This document shows positions 37,195-48,359 of a stretch of DNA of 64,000 nt, piece after piece. The DNA is from Plantago ovata (lineage: Eukaryota; Streptophyta; Magnoliopsida; Lamiales; Plantaginaceae). The stretch is from positions 135,008,096 to 135,072,095 of the forward strand of contig CM051455.1 of the NCBI GenBank assembly GCA_028274465.1, given 5' to 3'. How positions within the stretch are numbered: the first letter of the stretch is position 1; each line of letters starts with the position of its first letter. A model generated the notes under the pieces. It was not told the DNA's origin. It made no database searches and worked only from the letters and a program-made list of their open reading frames with translations. A program made the translations under genes and the position numbers.

Positions 37195-38370
37195 ACTGGA
37201 TAACTCTATTTATGAAGTGGTGACCCAGTATGACAAGGAAACATGCAACTCAGAAAGAAAGAGGAAGGATTTACGAGTTGGATTCCAGAAATTCAGCTCA
37301 GATTACCTTTGTCGCAGAAAGAGGGAAGATTCGGCGGCTGCTCTCGTCGTCTGTAACCTAGAATGTGAAGAAAATGAATTGGCGGGCAAAATATATACAC
37401 CTCAATTTCCAGTATTGTTTTTCCTCTTTCTTTTTCAGTGGCATTCCTGTAATTATTAGGGGCAAAAAATGTGCACTTGACCATGCACATCTTTCATACA
37501 TCAGGGAGACATGTATGAAAAAGAGGTGTGTTTCAGGGCTTTGAAACGCACAATCCAATTTTCCCGGCTTAACCGGTCCAGCCACAACACACTTTCTGAG
37601 ATTTTATACCAAACAGCTTTTTCGGCAATTTCGGTGTGTTTTGGGTGCAGTTTGACCGAAAACACACCCAACCAAACGGAGCATATGAGAAGTTTGACCA
37701 AATTATCTATCCATGGTTGGTGGATTAAGAAGCTGCCGATTGACACTACTTTCGGGCTTGTGTCTCTACGTATGGATCATGTTTATATTGAAAAGGACAA
37801 GAGCAGCATTCAAGATATTCTATTACAATGCCCTTTGATTCAGAACTTGGATCTTCAATTTATCAGGGGCGAGGACATATCTATTAATTTGGGCGAATTA
37901 CACGAATTAGTGTACCTTCATGTTGTTGATCAAGACTGGGGCAGCTCAGTGGTATCATTTGAATCTATTAGTAGAAATGGTGGACTAGTTAATAGTAGTG
38001 TGCATGAATTCCATAAATTGCGTTATGTTTGCTTGGTGGGAGTGAAGATCGAAGGTGGTTTTTTCACAGACTTCTCATCTAGATTTCCATGTAGAGGATT
38101 TATGTCTTGATTTCTGTCATGGATATGAAGAGAAAATATAGATTTCAAGCAAGTCACTCAAGTACTTAACCTTCGCAGCACACAAAGTGGAGAAAGCAAA
38201 ATTTGATGTCTCAAATATTCTGAAGTTCAAATTGAAATTAGTTCATATTCCTGCATTGTCCTTTTGTACTGCTTCAAGAGAATGGGAGTCTACGGTGTAG
38301 TTTGACATATATAGTAACGGTGACTGTACTCCAGGAGAAACTCAGGTAGTAGTTGTTCTTGACAAAATGT

Positions 38371-38420
38371 GATAGTGCTTTCGATCACCAATCCAACTCT
38401 CTCCAGGGTAATAATTTGGG

Positions 38421-38456
<36 letters not shown>

Positions 38457-39074
38457 ATTATTATTTCTTTTTTGGTTTTAATGGTTTTGGGGCTTGTATT
38501 GAAATATAAAATGTGTAGGGACTTGTTTTCAAAAATATTTTGGATGATTTGGAAATCTAAAAAAGTTATGTAGGTTAATTTTGTAAAATAAGAAATTTTA
38601 GAGTCAAATGTGCAATAAAGGAAACTTGATAGTGTTTGGGTGTTGATGAAATCTGAAATTTGAATGAGGGCAAATTTCTCACTCCAGGCCTTAATTCGCC
38701 GAAAGTTAAGGTCGTGGGGCTAGATGCAATTATTTTTCACTAACCGGGAGAAATACGTTATTGTTGAATTAACAGGGTCAGATTCGTAATTGATAAAACT
38801 AACAGGAGGTCTGTATGAAAATTACCCTAAAATGAATAAAGACACAAATGATAGCAACCATAGTAATTCCAAAAATCTACTTTCAATATCTTATTTATGC
38901 ATTTTGATTGCGAAGAATCTAAAATTTTCACCTTAAAACAACGACTAAATTTAGGATCACATCTTCTCTGTAGGCTCAAGGTACGTAATGGATGATATAT
39001 CTAGAGCTCAATGAAAAAGGCCCTTGATTGACTATCAAACCTGCAAATGAGCATATATAACACAACTATGAGTG
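38371..39074. other. Intergenic; (TTA)n and a Mutator-MITE-like terminus
   Basis: A (TTA)n run lies at 38421-38465. Between about 38690 and 38830, AAAGTTAAGGTCGTGGGGCTAGATGC resembles the right-hand terminal region of the Mutator-type MITE at 13705-14503, ending TATGAAAATTACCCT; no matching second end was seen. The rest is AT-rich. Confidence 0.5.
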
Positions 39075-39261
39075 CAACGGCGGAACTAGGGGGACGACGG
39101 GGGCCTCCGCCCCCAAAAAAAAATTTTTTTGAAGAAATATATGAGTTTTCAAAATTTTTAAAGGGATTTTTTACGATTTTTCAACTTTTTGCCCTCCAAA
39201 CTTTTAAAAAATTATGTTCGCCCCCTCCCCCTAATAATAATTCTTGGTTCTGCCCCTGTAT
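39075..39261. mobile_element. hAT-type MITE (187 bp), 8-bp TSD TATGAGTG
   Basis: TATGAGTG flanks the element at 39067-39074 and 39262-39269. The ends are imperfect inverted repeats: CAACGGCGGAACTAGG on the left; on the right, inverted, ACAGGGGCAGAACCAAG. GCCTCCGCCCCC near the left end pairs with GGGGG-rich text on the right. An 8-bp duplication fits the hAT superfamily. Confidence 0.8.
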
Positions 39262-40326
39262 TATGAGTGAAATAAAGTTCCTAGATTACCTTCAAATTAA
39301 AATTTTCTAAACTCAGCGTAATGTAACTATGTAAGCCTACAATCCAAAAGCATTTGCATAGGGTCAAAAGGTATATAAATAGCATAAGCCAGATAATAAC
39401 TAAAACTCATACCCTGAGCCACTAGTAGTCCCTGCTGAGAGCCTGAGACTGATGAAGATTAAAGATTGTTGATTATGTGTGTACAACTAAGACTCTTCGA
39501 TTTCGACTCCGGATATGACGGTCTAAGTTCTTTCTCAATGTACGTAAATTTACTTCTACTTTTTCACAAACCATTTGTTTTTTTAATGTATCTGCTGCTG
39601 CATACAACAATTATAGGGGTACTAATCTTATGCTAGTCGTGAAGTAACAATTACTCGGCTCGATTCGGTAAGGTAATCGCGTCAAACTCAAAATTTGTTA
39701 GGCGTTTGTTCACCTAAAGAACCGAGTCAGAGGACCACTCAATAAAACTCGTCAATTCTCATTAAAACTCATCTTTTGAATGTGATAAACGTATTTGACA
39801 GTTAGAGCTTGAACTCATTACAGATCACTCAGCCTGGGGCTCAATTTTAAGCTCATTTTTAAAGTCTTGATTGAAAAATGAAGAACTGCCTATAAAACGT
39901 CAAGGCCCAGGGGAAATCTACATATAGACTTGGGCAAATTTGACTGAGAAAACGTAAGGCATTCAATATTACTAAGAGCACTCATTATGGCTTGGAACTT
40001 TAAACATAGAAGCTCCAAAAGAAGCCTCTTCCAAATTGAAATCACAAATAGTTTGGGACTTGAGTGGGAATTATTTGTGAGGGGTCCATAACTTTTTAAA
40101 TCTAGTTATCGACTCTAATAACATAATGAACCACCTTATGCCATCAATTACAAAAAGGACCATGAACTTGACCAATTCACGCTCTAGACACTATTCCTTT
40201 TTCAGTTTTTGAGCAAGCCAAACAACCTTAGTATTTAAAAAAAAAAAATTAAAAATAACAAAAATAAAAATGATAAAATAAAATAAAAATAATAAAAATA
40301 ATTTTTTAAAAAAATCTTCTTCTTCT
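39262..40326. other. Intergenic, no gene seen
   Basis: AT-rich sequence with no recognisable coding region. Near 40220-40310 there are A-rich runs that form the left border of the GGAGCT array. GCAAGCCAAACAACCTTAG near 40213 parallels ACCAAACACAGCCTTAA to the left of array 1. Confidence 0.4.
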
Positions 40327-40700
40327 CTAGCTCCGGTACCGGAAAATTTTTCCGGTACCGGAGATCCGACAAGCTCTGGTCGGAACTGTGCAAGCTCCGG
40401 CCAGAGCTTGCAAAGCTCCGATCGGAGCTATGCCGGCTCCGACCTGGAGTTCAAAACTCCGAAGCCTGCCTAGCTCCGATCTGGAGCTTAAACCTCCAGA
40501 TCGGAGCATGTAGAGCTCCGATCATGCAGAGCTCCAGATCGGAGCTCTGCATGCTCCAGGCCGGAGCTTGCACAGCTCCGGTGAGCTCTGCAAGCTCTCT
40601 CCGATATGGAGCTTGCAAGCTACTTGCCGGAGCTTGCACAGCTCCGGTAACGGAATAATTATTTCGGTATCGGAATAATTATTCCGTTACTGGAGCTTAA
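40327..40700. repeat. GGAGCT/AGCTCC palindromic repeat array 2
   Basis: About 370 bp alternates AGCTCCG and CGGAGCT words with linkers such as GATCGGAG, GCAAGCT and TGCACAG, plus GGTACCGGA palindromes at the left (TCCGGTACCGGA) and GGAATAATTATTCC at the right. It is flanked by A-rich tracts, as array 1 is flanked by T-rich tracts. The same word architecture at two loci points to one type of mobile unit. Confidence 0.85.
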
Positions 40701-40971
40701 GGAAAAGATGACTTAAAAAAAATTAAAAGAAAAAAGAATTAGAAGGAACTAAAAATTACAAAGAAAAAGAAATTAGAAAAATAAAAAAGAAATAAATAGT
40801 TAGGCCATGTTTGGTTTGCACATTTTGTGCCTATGACATTTTTGTAAATAATGTCCAGTCAACTCTGAAAATGAGGTTTTTGGCATTAAATGTAATTGTG
40901 GGCATATTGAGGTTATTTTTTAGAAGCCTCTTATTAACGTGGTCTTTTAATTTAATTTGTCTATTTGTGAA

Positions 40972-41080
40972 TCCTACTCCATTAACCAATCAAACAAATA
41001 ATAAATCATAAAATAAGAAATCACCGTACCACATTATTACTCCATTAACCAATCAAACAAATAAGAAATCATAAAATATT
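40972..41080 (+). repeat. Short tandem duplication
   Basis: ACTCCATTAACCAATCAAAC with following AAATAATAAATCATAAAAT occurs near 40978 and again near 41039, about 61 bp apart, immediately left of a Stowaway MITE. Confidence 0.8.
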
Positions 41081-41081
41081 A

Positions 41082-41343
41082 CTTTCTCCATTTCATTAAT
41101 AACTTCCTAGGTTTCTATTTTGGGCGTTCTATTACAAACTTCCTAACCTAAATATGAAAAGTTTTTTAATCCATTTATCAATTTTATATTATTTATCTCT
41201 CCTTATTTATACCACTTTTTCAATCTCTATCATACTTTATCAACTTTTCACAATTAAATACCAATATAAATTAATTTTTTAATATTATTCCTTAAAATTG
41301 GTAATTTTTACCACTTAGGAAGTAACTAAAAAAATGGAGGAAG
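41082..41343. mobile_element. Stowaway-type MITE (262 bp)
   Basis: The left end CTTTCTCCATTTCATTAATAAC and the right end GTTACTTCC... read inverted (CTTCCTCCATTTTTTTAG) form inverted termini, with TA on both sides (41080-41081 and 41344-41345). The interior is AT-rich and non-coding. Confidence 0.85.
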
Positions 41344-41762
41344 TAATAGAGATGTCTTAATTGAGGGGGCTACTACTAAGTAGTAGCACAAAATGACACT
41401 ATTGGAAACATTTTTTAGCTTAATTGGGGTTTTAAATTTTAAGCCAAAAAAAAAGCATCATAAGGAGCGGTCTAACTACATTCAACCTCATTTAGCTGCA
41501 AATAAAAAAGTCTCGGTAAAAGACCTTAATAACAGCAGACATCATATTTACTTCAATATCCCGACATGTATTTAACAGTGACAAAATCCCTAAATCAAGC
41601 AACTATGTCATGAGTATCATCCAGTAACAAAGATGTTAACTTGTTAAAACAGAAGAAACATTGCATCTAGCAAGGTCCTTAATATGTATAAAAGTTGATG
41701 ACAGTAATAAATAGGGTCTTTGAAGCTCTTGAATTGGATGCAGGTTTCCTGAGAGCTAGCTC

Positions 41763-41872
41763 TCAGGCCTTCTGTTGCTTTGCTTCTTTCTTGATTGCAC
41801 GAACTGCATCTTCTGCATCTCTTTCATCCTCGTATAAATAAAATGCAAAACCAGACTTCATGTCAACCCTGT
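41763..41872 (-). pseudogene. RRM exon fragment of an RS-type SR splicing factor
   Basis: On the minus strand, after an acceptor-like TGACAG, the frame reads [10 protein letters not shown] and then [14 protein letters not shown] before diverging to KKEAKQQKA and a TGA stop. RVDMKSG followed by an [11 protein letters not shown] motif is characteristic of RNP1 and the following helix in the plant RS31/RS40 SR protein family, which bind pre-mRNA and steer splicing in the nucleus. FYLY replaces the usual FVY(M/F), and the reading ends before the rest of the RRM and the RS domain. The upstream exon carrying the protein start was not found. Probably a gene fragment; it may also be a terminal exon of a rearranged gene. 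Confidence 0.55.
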
Positions 41873-43012
41873 CTGTCAGCTTTGCCATACCCCCCACAGA
41901 AAACTGGCTATATATACTGCACCGTACCAGAGGGAGCAACATCAGTTACAAAAAAAGTAAGGTGCCCCGTGCCCAATAAGAACCACATTCTAATAGCTAT
42001 CTACGTGATGGTGCAATGTGCAAATACCCCAAGGCTTCTTTGGAGAAGACTTGAGGTGCAACAAGTATCAAGTGAGGCAGAAGACTAAGAAAATAGTACG
42101 TAGGACTTTTTATTTTATCTAATCTGAAAGAAGGAATCTTGCTTTACTGTACATTTTGGCTTTAAGAAAGCACTCACTTCAAAAATGGTACCGGGTTGAC
42201 CTCATACATGCAGTTTAACAAATAGGTCAAACCGCCATTACTAAGCTCCCAAAACCTGAGTAAAAAGTTCTTTGTTAAGTTTGTTACATTTTCAGCTCTA
42301 CTCTTGGAACAAAACTTCAAGTACTATTTAACCGTAATTGAACAACACATTTGCCCACAACAGCATTTATAGCACAGGAAGCACTCTGTTCCGCATGAAT
42401 CCAAGCTATAGTCATACACACCAAACTTTTTATTTTTTAAACATCTAAATCTAACTACCCTACTACTACATTACCCCATAAACACCATAACACCAAATAC
42501 TCCTAAACCACCTTATTCCTCTGTCGGAGCTCTAATCTCCGACCTGACCTTGTACTCTAGCACCTTTATCACTCGGCCACCCTCATAGCTCCATAAAAAC
42601 CAAATAATTTCAAAATGTATTACTAGTACTTAAGCTCGTGGATTAACTACTTGACCATTACAGCATCATTAAATGCTACCACTAAGCGCAGGCAAACGTA
42701 AATGAAAGCTTGTGTTACCTTCCTTCAGCAGACGGAAGCACAGACGAGTAAGAATGCTTCAGCTTACAAACCTGCACAGCAAAAAGATGGTGATTTCCTG
42801 ATTTATGAGTATGACACTGAAAGAGGATAAATTGCGCAAGAAATTGAGATCTAGGTTTTTCCCAATCTTCTCTGTAACTTGAGCAGCTGTGACTTTGAGG
42901 TGTAAAAGTGGATGCAGATTGCTTACATACTAGCAAATTTTATGCCATTTCATAATTACAATGAAGATGTCGGGCAGTGAAGTAAATAAACAGAGGCAAT
43001 CAAAAGTTACAA
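41873..43012. other. Intergenic, exon-like segments unassigned
   Basis: On the minus strand 42768-42717 lies between an acceptor-like TGCACAG... and a donor GTAACA, and could be a non-coding exon of the SR-type gene. CGGAGCTCTAATCTCCGACC near 42524 resembles a unit of the GGAGCT arrays. Nothing else is recognised. Confidence 0.3.
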
Positions 43013-43802
43013 CTAGGCGTGGACGCGGGTTGAGTTCGGGTTGTATGATCGGGTACCCGCCCTTCGCGGGTTTGAATTTTGTAAACCCGAACCCTAACCC
43101 GAATATATGCGGGTACCCGTCATCGGGTACCAGTGATGCAAGGATCGGGTGCGGGTTGGGGACGGGTTTTACCATTATATATCATTTTAATTTTTTAGTT
43201 ATTTTTTTAGTTTTATCCCAGTATCAAATGCATGAATTGATATTTGTAATTATATAAAACATATATATGCTTAGTATTTTTAAGTATGTTTAATGGATGC
43301 ATCATAATTGTTAAGAAGATACACTGTTAATTCAATATGACTTGGTTTAATTAGAAAAATACGTAACTTTATTAACGGCAATTAAAGTCACTAATTAAAA
43401 ACTGATAAGCAACATGACTTGGTCTTATTATTATAACAGAAAGCTCTATATTATTATAACAGAAAGCTCTAGATATATATATATATATGTTCAGAATGCG
43501 TTAGTGACAAGGTTTACCTGATTTTAAAATTAAATGAAATGATAATGTTTGTGGTCATAAAGTATAATCGTGCAAATACCAGTTTATACTTCCACTATAC
43601 ACTATATTATGTAATTATTTAAAGTTAAAATTCGGATACCCGTTAGTGTATCGGGTTTGATAATGCTCAACCCGCTACCCGACCCGGATAAATCATCAAA
43701 TATCGGGTTTATCCCATTCGGGGTTTCCAAAACCCGCAAACCCGACCCGTTACGGGGAATTTTCAATCGGGTTCGGATAACCCGAACCCAATGCGCAGCC
43801 CT
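43013..43802. mobile_element. hAT-type non-autonomous element (790 bp), 8-bp TSD AGTTACAA
   Basis: AGTTACAA flanks the element at 43005-43012 and 43803-43810. The left end is CTAGGCGTGGACGCGGG; the right end, inverted, is AGGGCTGCGCATTGGG. Both ends are packed with GGGTT/AACCC and GGGTACCC words. The middle is AT-rich, with no open frame of note. Confidence 0.85.
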
Positions 43803-43860
43803 AGTTACAACACACCCAAATTTGTATAAAATTTTACAGCCCTCTGGGTTTTTTTTTTAC

Positions 43861-44018
43861 ATTGACCATTGTAAAATTCGAGATGTTTTAGCCTATCCGC
43901 TACCCGGCGAGCAGATGCGTGAAACAAAACACACAATGAAATTGACCATTGTAAAATTCGGATGTTTTAGCCTACCCGCTACCCGGCGAGCAGATGCGTG
44001 AAACAAAACACATAATGA
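43861..44018 (+). repeat. 80-bp tandem duplication
   Basis: ATTGACCATTGTAAAATTCG to ACAAAACACA is present twice, starting at 43861 and 43941, nearly identical. Function unknown. Confidence 0.9.
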
Positions 44019-44705
<687 letters not shown>

Positions 44706-46078
44706 TTATCCGGATACATTGACAAGGTTGTTCACATAGGGAAGGTAATGAACACGATCAACACGATTGCGAGAACCAGATTCCACCTTGCTTATCAGTT
44801 CAACTGTTCCGCCACTCAGTCGACAAGAGTATATGGAGGTATCAACAAGAATGAGCACTTCTCCCTCATTAGAACATGACAGAACACAGTAATCTTCCAA
44901 CAAATCCACTTCAAGATGCACATCAACACTATGTTTCAGTCCCAATGGCGTTCCACTATAGATTTCAATTGAGTACTCATTAACAGATAGCCTAGACATG
45001 CCTATGTAGTATACCTTCTCTTGCATCAATGTAAATACCCCTTTTTTAGGAGAGGTTGGAGGCAGAAACATCATCTGATACATGTCATTCTCAACCGAAT
45101 ACGCGAGTACTTTTCTAGCAGACGTCCCCAATAAGCCATTCCACTAGCGTAAAAGCCACAACCAGTGAAACTCGCTCTTCCCACTTCTACACAGAGAGCA
45201 TTAATAGATGGCCTCCATGATTTTGTTATAGATGAGTACACTTCGAAATAAACCACAGACTGATCACGCGCACGCACAGCACAAATCACCTGGTAAGATC
45301 CTTCTATATTCGACATGGAAGGATCAAAGGCTAAGACAACTGCGGAATCATAGCCATGATCTAGCACTGGTTTGGGAAGCACTTTCCAGACCTTTGTTGC
45401 CGGGTTGCAAATGTAGTACGTGCTGCCAATGCCTTGGCAAACAAGCAGACCACCAGAAGAGCTTTTAATAGTTACAGATTCAGGCAACATTATGAGATTG
45501 GGCGAACAAACCCCATAAGAAGTATGGTCTAGGCTCAGAAAAGTATGGTCAGTTCCAGCAACAGATTGACAAAAGAAACCGGACAGTCGGCGAAAGGAGT
45601 GACCCTGGCGCAAGGCAAAAAGGGGACTCTTGATCCAACCATCCCACTCCTTTGAAACAGACCTGAACCTGGCAAGGGTTTTTGCCGGTAGTAAAGGGAG
45701 AATGTCGTTTTGTATTGCTTGATCCATAGTTTTGATAATTGGTTTGCGTAATCCATAAGATTTACTTCTATCCAATTTCTCTTCAATCTGCAAGAAGGAA
45801 AAGTAAGTCACACAATATTCAAACAGAATAAACAATGCAAATAGTAAGTAATGTACTAATGTTATTTAATTTCCTTGGAAGACCTTGACAAATGCATCAG
45901 CATTATCATCAGTTTCAAAGCCAAGAGTGTCATCCTCAGAAAGATTTTCTTCACACATCTCATCCTCTTCGTATTCATATTCATATTCATCGCCATTAAA
46001 AGAACCAGAGGTGTTTTGATATGGTCTGTTCAGATTCTCATCCAGCTGTAACTTCTTTTCAAACATAAGGTTGTCCAT
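44706..46078 (-). pseudogene. F-box protein with FBA-like region, one frameshift
   Basis: Coding exon 1 is 46078-45884 (65 codons; acidic, with YEYEYEEDEM), then an intron with donor AAG/GTCTTC and acceptor TGCAG, then exon 2 from 45787 to the stop at 44706. An F-box follows (AIQNDILPLLPAKTLARF, SVSKEWDGWI), and then an F-box-associated region (GGLLVCQG, YYICNPATKVWKVLPKP, WRPSINALCVEVG). Near 45129 the frame shifts: after GMAYWG one frame runs into RLLEKYS and ends at 45071, while the expected continuation (TSARKVLAYSVENDMYQM) lies in the next frame to 44706. A non-coding exon about 46500-46395 and a 5' UTR intron precede the ATG. SCF substrate adaptor family. One missing base could also be an assembly error, otherwise the product is truncated. 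Confidence 0.82.
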
Positions 46079-46510
46079 GGTACTTGAATTTGTGTTAATC
46101 TCCCTGCAGAACCAAACGTCAATGATCAAATTCGAACAAAAACAAACTAGTATTATATATCCAGAGAAAATATACAGTATGTCTTTTACAAGGATTTCAC
46201 CAGGTACAATTTCAAAGAATAAACAAAAGCCACACGAAAAGGATTTGCAAATTAATCAAAAACATCACAGCAAGACCGATAGAAACAGAATAAATAGGTA
46301 TTGGATCAGTAACCTAAATCCTACAAAACTTCAATTGCGAGGAATTAAGCAAAGCAAAAAACATAGGAGAAGGAAAATTAATGACGGGACTTACAGAGCT
46401 TATTGAATAGTTGATCGACGAGAAGGGAGATAAACTCAGTAAAAGAAAACCTAAACTCACTGCCGTACTTCTCGTAGGAGGAAGACTAGGTTTGATTAAA
46501 TACTGTCTGG
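46079..46510 (-). other. 5' UTR exon and intron of the F-box gene
   Basis: On the minus strand, a leader with AACCTAGTCTTCCTCC and TTTAGGTTTTC ends in a donor CTCT/GTAAGTCCC near 46393. The acceptor CTCCCTGCAG... equivalent (TTCTGCAG) lies near 46103, about 25 bp before the ATG. Spliced leaders are common in plant F-box genes. Confidence 0.6.
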
Positions 46511-47399
46511 ACTAGCCCTTTTCTTAAGGAGGAGTTTGGTTCTGGTTTTTATCTAGATAACCAAAATTGAGAGAATTCGATGAACAGTAAAAACGTAGAG
46601 AGAATGGGCTTTATCTTAATCCTTTTTTGGTCCAATTATTTTCAGATAGTAGCCCAGATAATGAATTATCTTAATTGGACAGATATTTTATCCGCTTGGT
46701 TAATTCTCTTGGACACTGGAAATTGGGCTTATGCATTGTTGAAGACATTCGTGCCTCATTATATTATTAGTATGATGTTCCATAAATGCCCCTCATGTGT
46801 CTTATTGGTTTAAAATTGTGTCTTCTTGCTAGCATAATAAATAAATCTATTGCATGCCTATGGCAGGTTATACTCCTGCTTTTGCAAGATTAAAAACTAT
46901 CTTTCGGCTGTAAATTTATTTATTCATTGCAAATTAAACAACAAATTAGTCTTAGTACAAATGCAATAGGCAACATCATAATCTCTAAGCCGTAACAAAG
47001 CCATACTAGTAATTGAAAACATAATATGTTTTGTGAAATTAAAGGGTACGTATGAAATTTTCTTAAGACCGTGAAAATCAAAAGTATGTTTGAAGCAAAT
47101 AGAGTGGAGTAAGAACCTTCAATGTGTATGAGAATTGAGCAACTTAATTTGGTGAAATTAAAGTAAATAGAGTAAGGGATGAATATCAAATTTAAGCATG
47201 CTTCCATTCTCACATTTTACCTCTCTAACGTGGGACAATTTTATTTATTTATTTTTATTCTTTTTAGGAAATAACTTTATATATAACTCAAAAAAAGAGC
47301 TACTGTAAGCTCAAAGTACATCGATCAGTGCAGCTCAAGTGAAGAAAGAGAGCAGAAACTAGCATATCTAAACAGGACGCAACATGCTCACGTGATTTC
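46511..47399. other. Intergenic, no gene seen
   Basis: AT-rich promoter-side flank of the F-box gene plus unannotated sequence; no coding, RNA or clear mobile features were recognised. Confidence 0.4.
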
Positions 47400-48359
47400 A
47401 CTATAATCAAATGGTAGAGTGGTATAGCCAATGGAATCTACAGTAAAATTCATACTACGCAGGTCTGCTAAACGGTTGCTTTCTCGGCGAATGTGACTGA
47501 CTTGAAAAGTAGAGAAACTCGCAAGTTGCTGCCTCAAGTAAACATAAATGCCACCGTTAGCTGACATGTCCACAGAAACAGAGTTCATGCCGCGTATGAT
47601 CTAGCAGAGCGTCACCCTCCAATTCAACCTGACCGTACTCCAAATGCTTCGTTAACCAAATTGCAAGTCTGGCCGCATAGGCCTCTGCTGTCTCCACAGG
47701 AAGGTTAATTGCCATCTCTTGTCTTGCCCAAGCAAGGACCAGGCCTGTATGGTCTCGTAGAACTGCTGATATGCCTCCCCTTTCGCCATTATTCGGAACC
47801 GAAGCATCAAAATTTGCCTTAACTATGGCACTATGCCCACGTCCGGAGGTAACCACGGCCCTGCCTAATTTCTGAAGCGCAGGCCTGCACAGCTGCTGGT
47901 TTTGACATGTTGGACCTGATGAAGTTGATATATGAACTGACGAAGCACACCAGGTTCATCTGGTCAGGCTGTTCTTGTTCAAAGACTAACTTATTCCGAG
48001 CATACCATAACTCCAACACGTCACAACAAACAAGGCAAAAAAATTTTTATCCAATCTAATGTGAACTCCCTAAATCCAGTTCCCGGTATATTCCACATCA
48101 AGAAACAAAGCAGCTGCTGGTATATGAATTAGAGCCCACACCATACGAGCCAAGTGAAAATCTTTAAATAAATGAAGGATATATACTCATTGTCCTGGCC
48201 ACAAAAACTGCAACCATTCAAGATATCACAGTGCCTACGTTGAAGTTCAACCGAGGTAGGCAGAGCATTGTTCACCATCCTCCATAGAAAATGTTTAATT
48301 TTTCCGGGTAGCGAAAGCTTCCATATAAAATTCCAGTTGCGCAAACCCGCATTAACCAA
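47400..48359 (-). pseudogene. LINE-type polyprotein 3' remnant (zf-RVT and RNase H-like domains)
   Basis: Successive minus-strand fragments show a zf-RVT-like finger (WKLSLPGKIKHFLWRMVNNALP, CDILNGCSFCG; 48359-48135), a linker with LELWYARNKLVFEQ (about 48019-47950), and an RVT_3/RNase H-like fold (IVKANFDASV, GGISAVLRDHTGLVLAWARQ, ETAEAYAARLAI, VELEGDAL; 47840-47600). It ends with GIYVYLRQQLASF and VSHIRRESNRLADL (to about 47460). This order matches the C-terminal end of plant L1-type retrotransposons. Frameshifts and stops separate the pieces, and no reverse transcriptase core is present, so it is a 5'-truncated dead copy. Confidence 0.85.

Larger units (their letters stand above)
33520..37687 (-). 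mobile_element. PIF/Harbinger-type element inserted in the F-box gene
   Basis: The segment between the two F-box fragments carries the two genes typical of Harbinger elements, both on the minus strand: a Myb/SANT-like protein and a DDE_4 nuclease. The right boundary region ends ...AACACACCCAACCAAACGGAGCA, which read inverted looks like a Harbinger terminus (CCGTTTGGTTGGGTGTGTTTT). I could not find its inverted partner on the left between 33520 and 34090, so boundaries and target duplication remain approximate. Confidence 0.75.
33037..38370 (+). pseudogene. F-box/LRR protein gene interrupted by a Harbinger element
   Basis: The 5' fragment 33037-33519 encodes an F-box (residues about 10-45: PLEFDLPHEIIQHIQSFMD, then DPARTCLLSKSCYNAW) and the start of an LRR region (LDFRIRCF, GVKEIHLSLFD). 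The reading then stops. The 3' fragment resumes at about 37688 with LRR-like text (LTKLSIHGWWIKKLPIDT, LVSLRMDHVYI, PLIQNLDLQFI) to about 38085, where a frameshift is needed to reach VEDLCLDFCHGYEEK. A stop follows, then more LRR-like sequence (SSKSLKYLTFAAHK) to about 38370. F-box proteins recruit substrates to SCF ubiquitin ligases. The roughly 4 kb between fragments carries Harbinger genes on the other strand. The combination of insertion, frameshift and stop argues for a dead gene. Confidence 0.85.

Noticed and set aside
42961..43257. 98-codon open frame with GCGGG-coded repeats
   Set aside because: It is the left terminal repeat region of the hAT-type element at 43013-43802.
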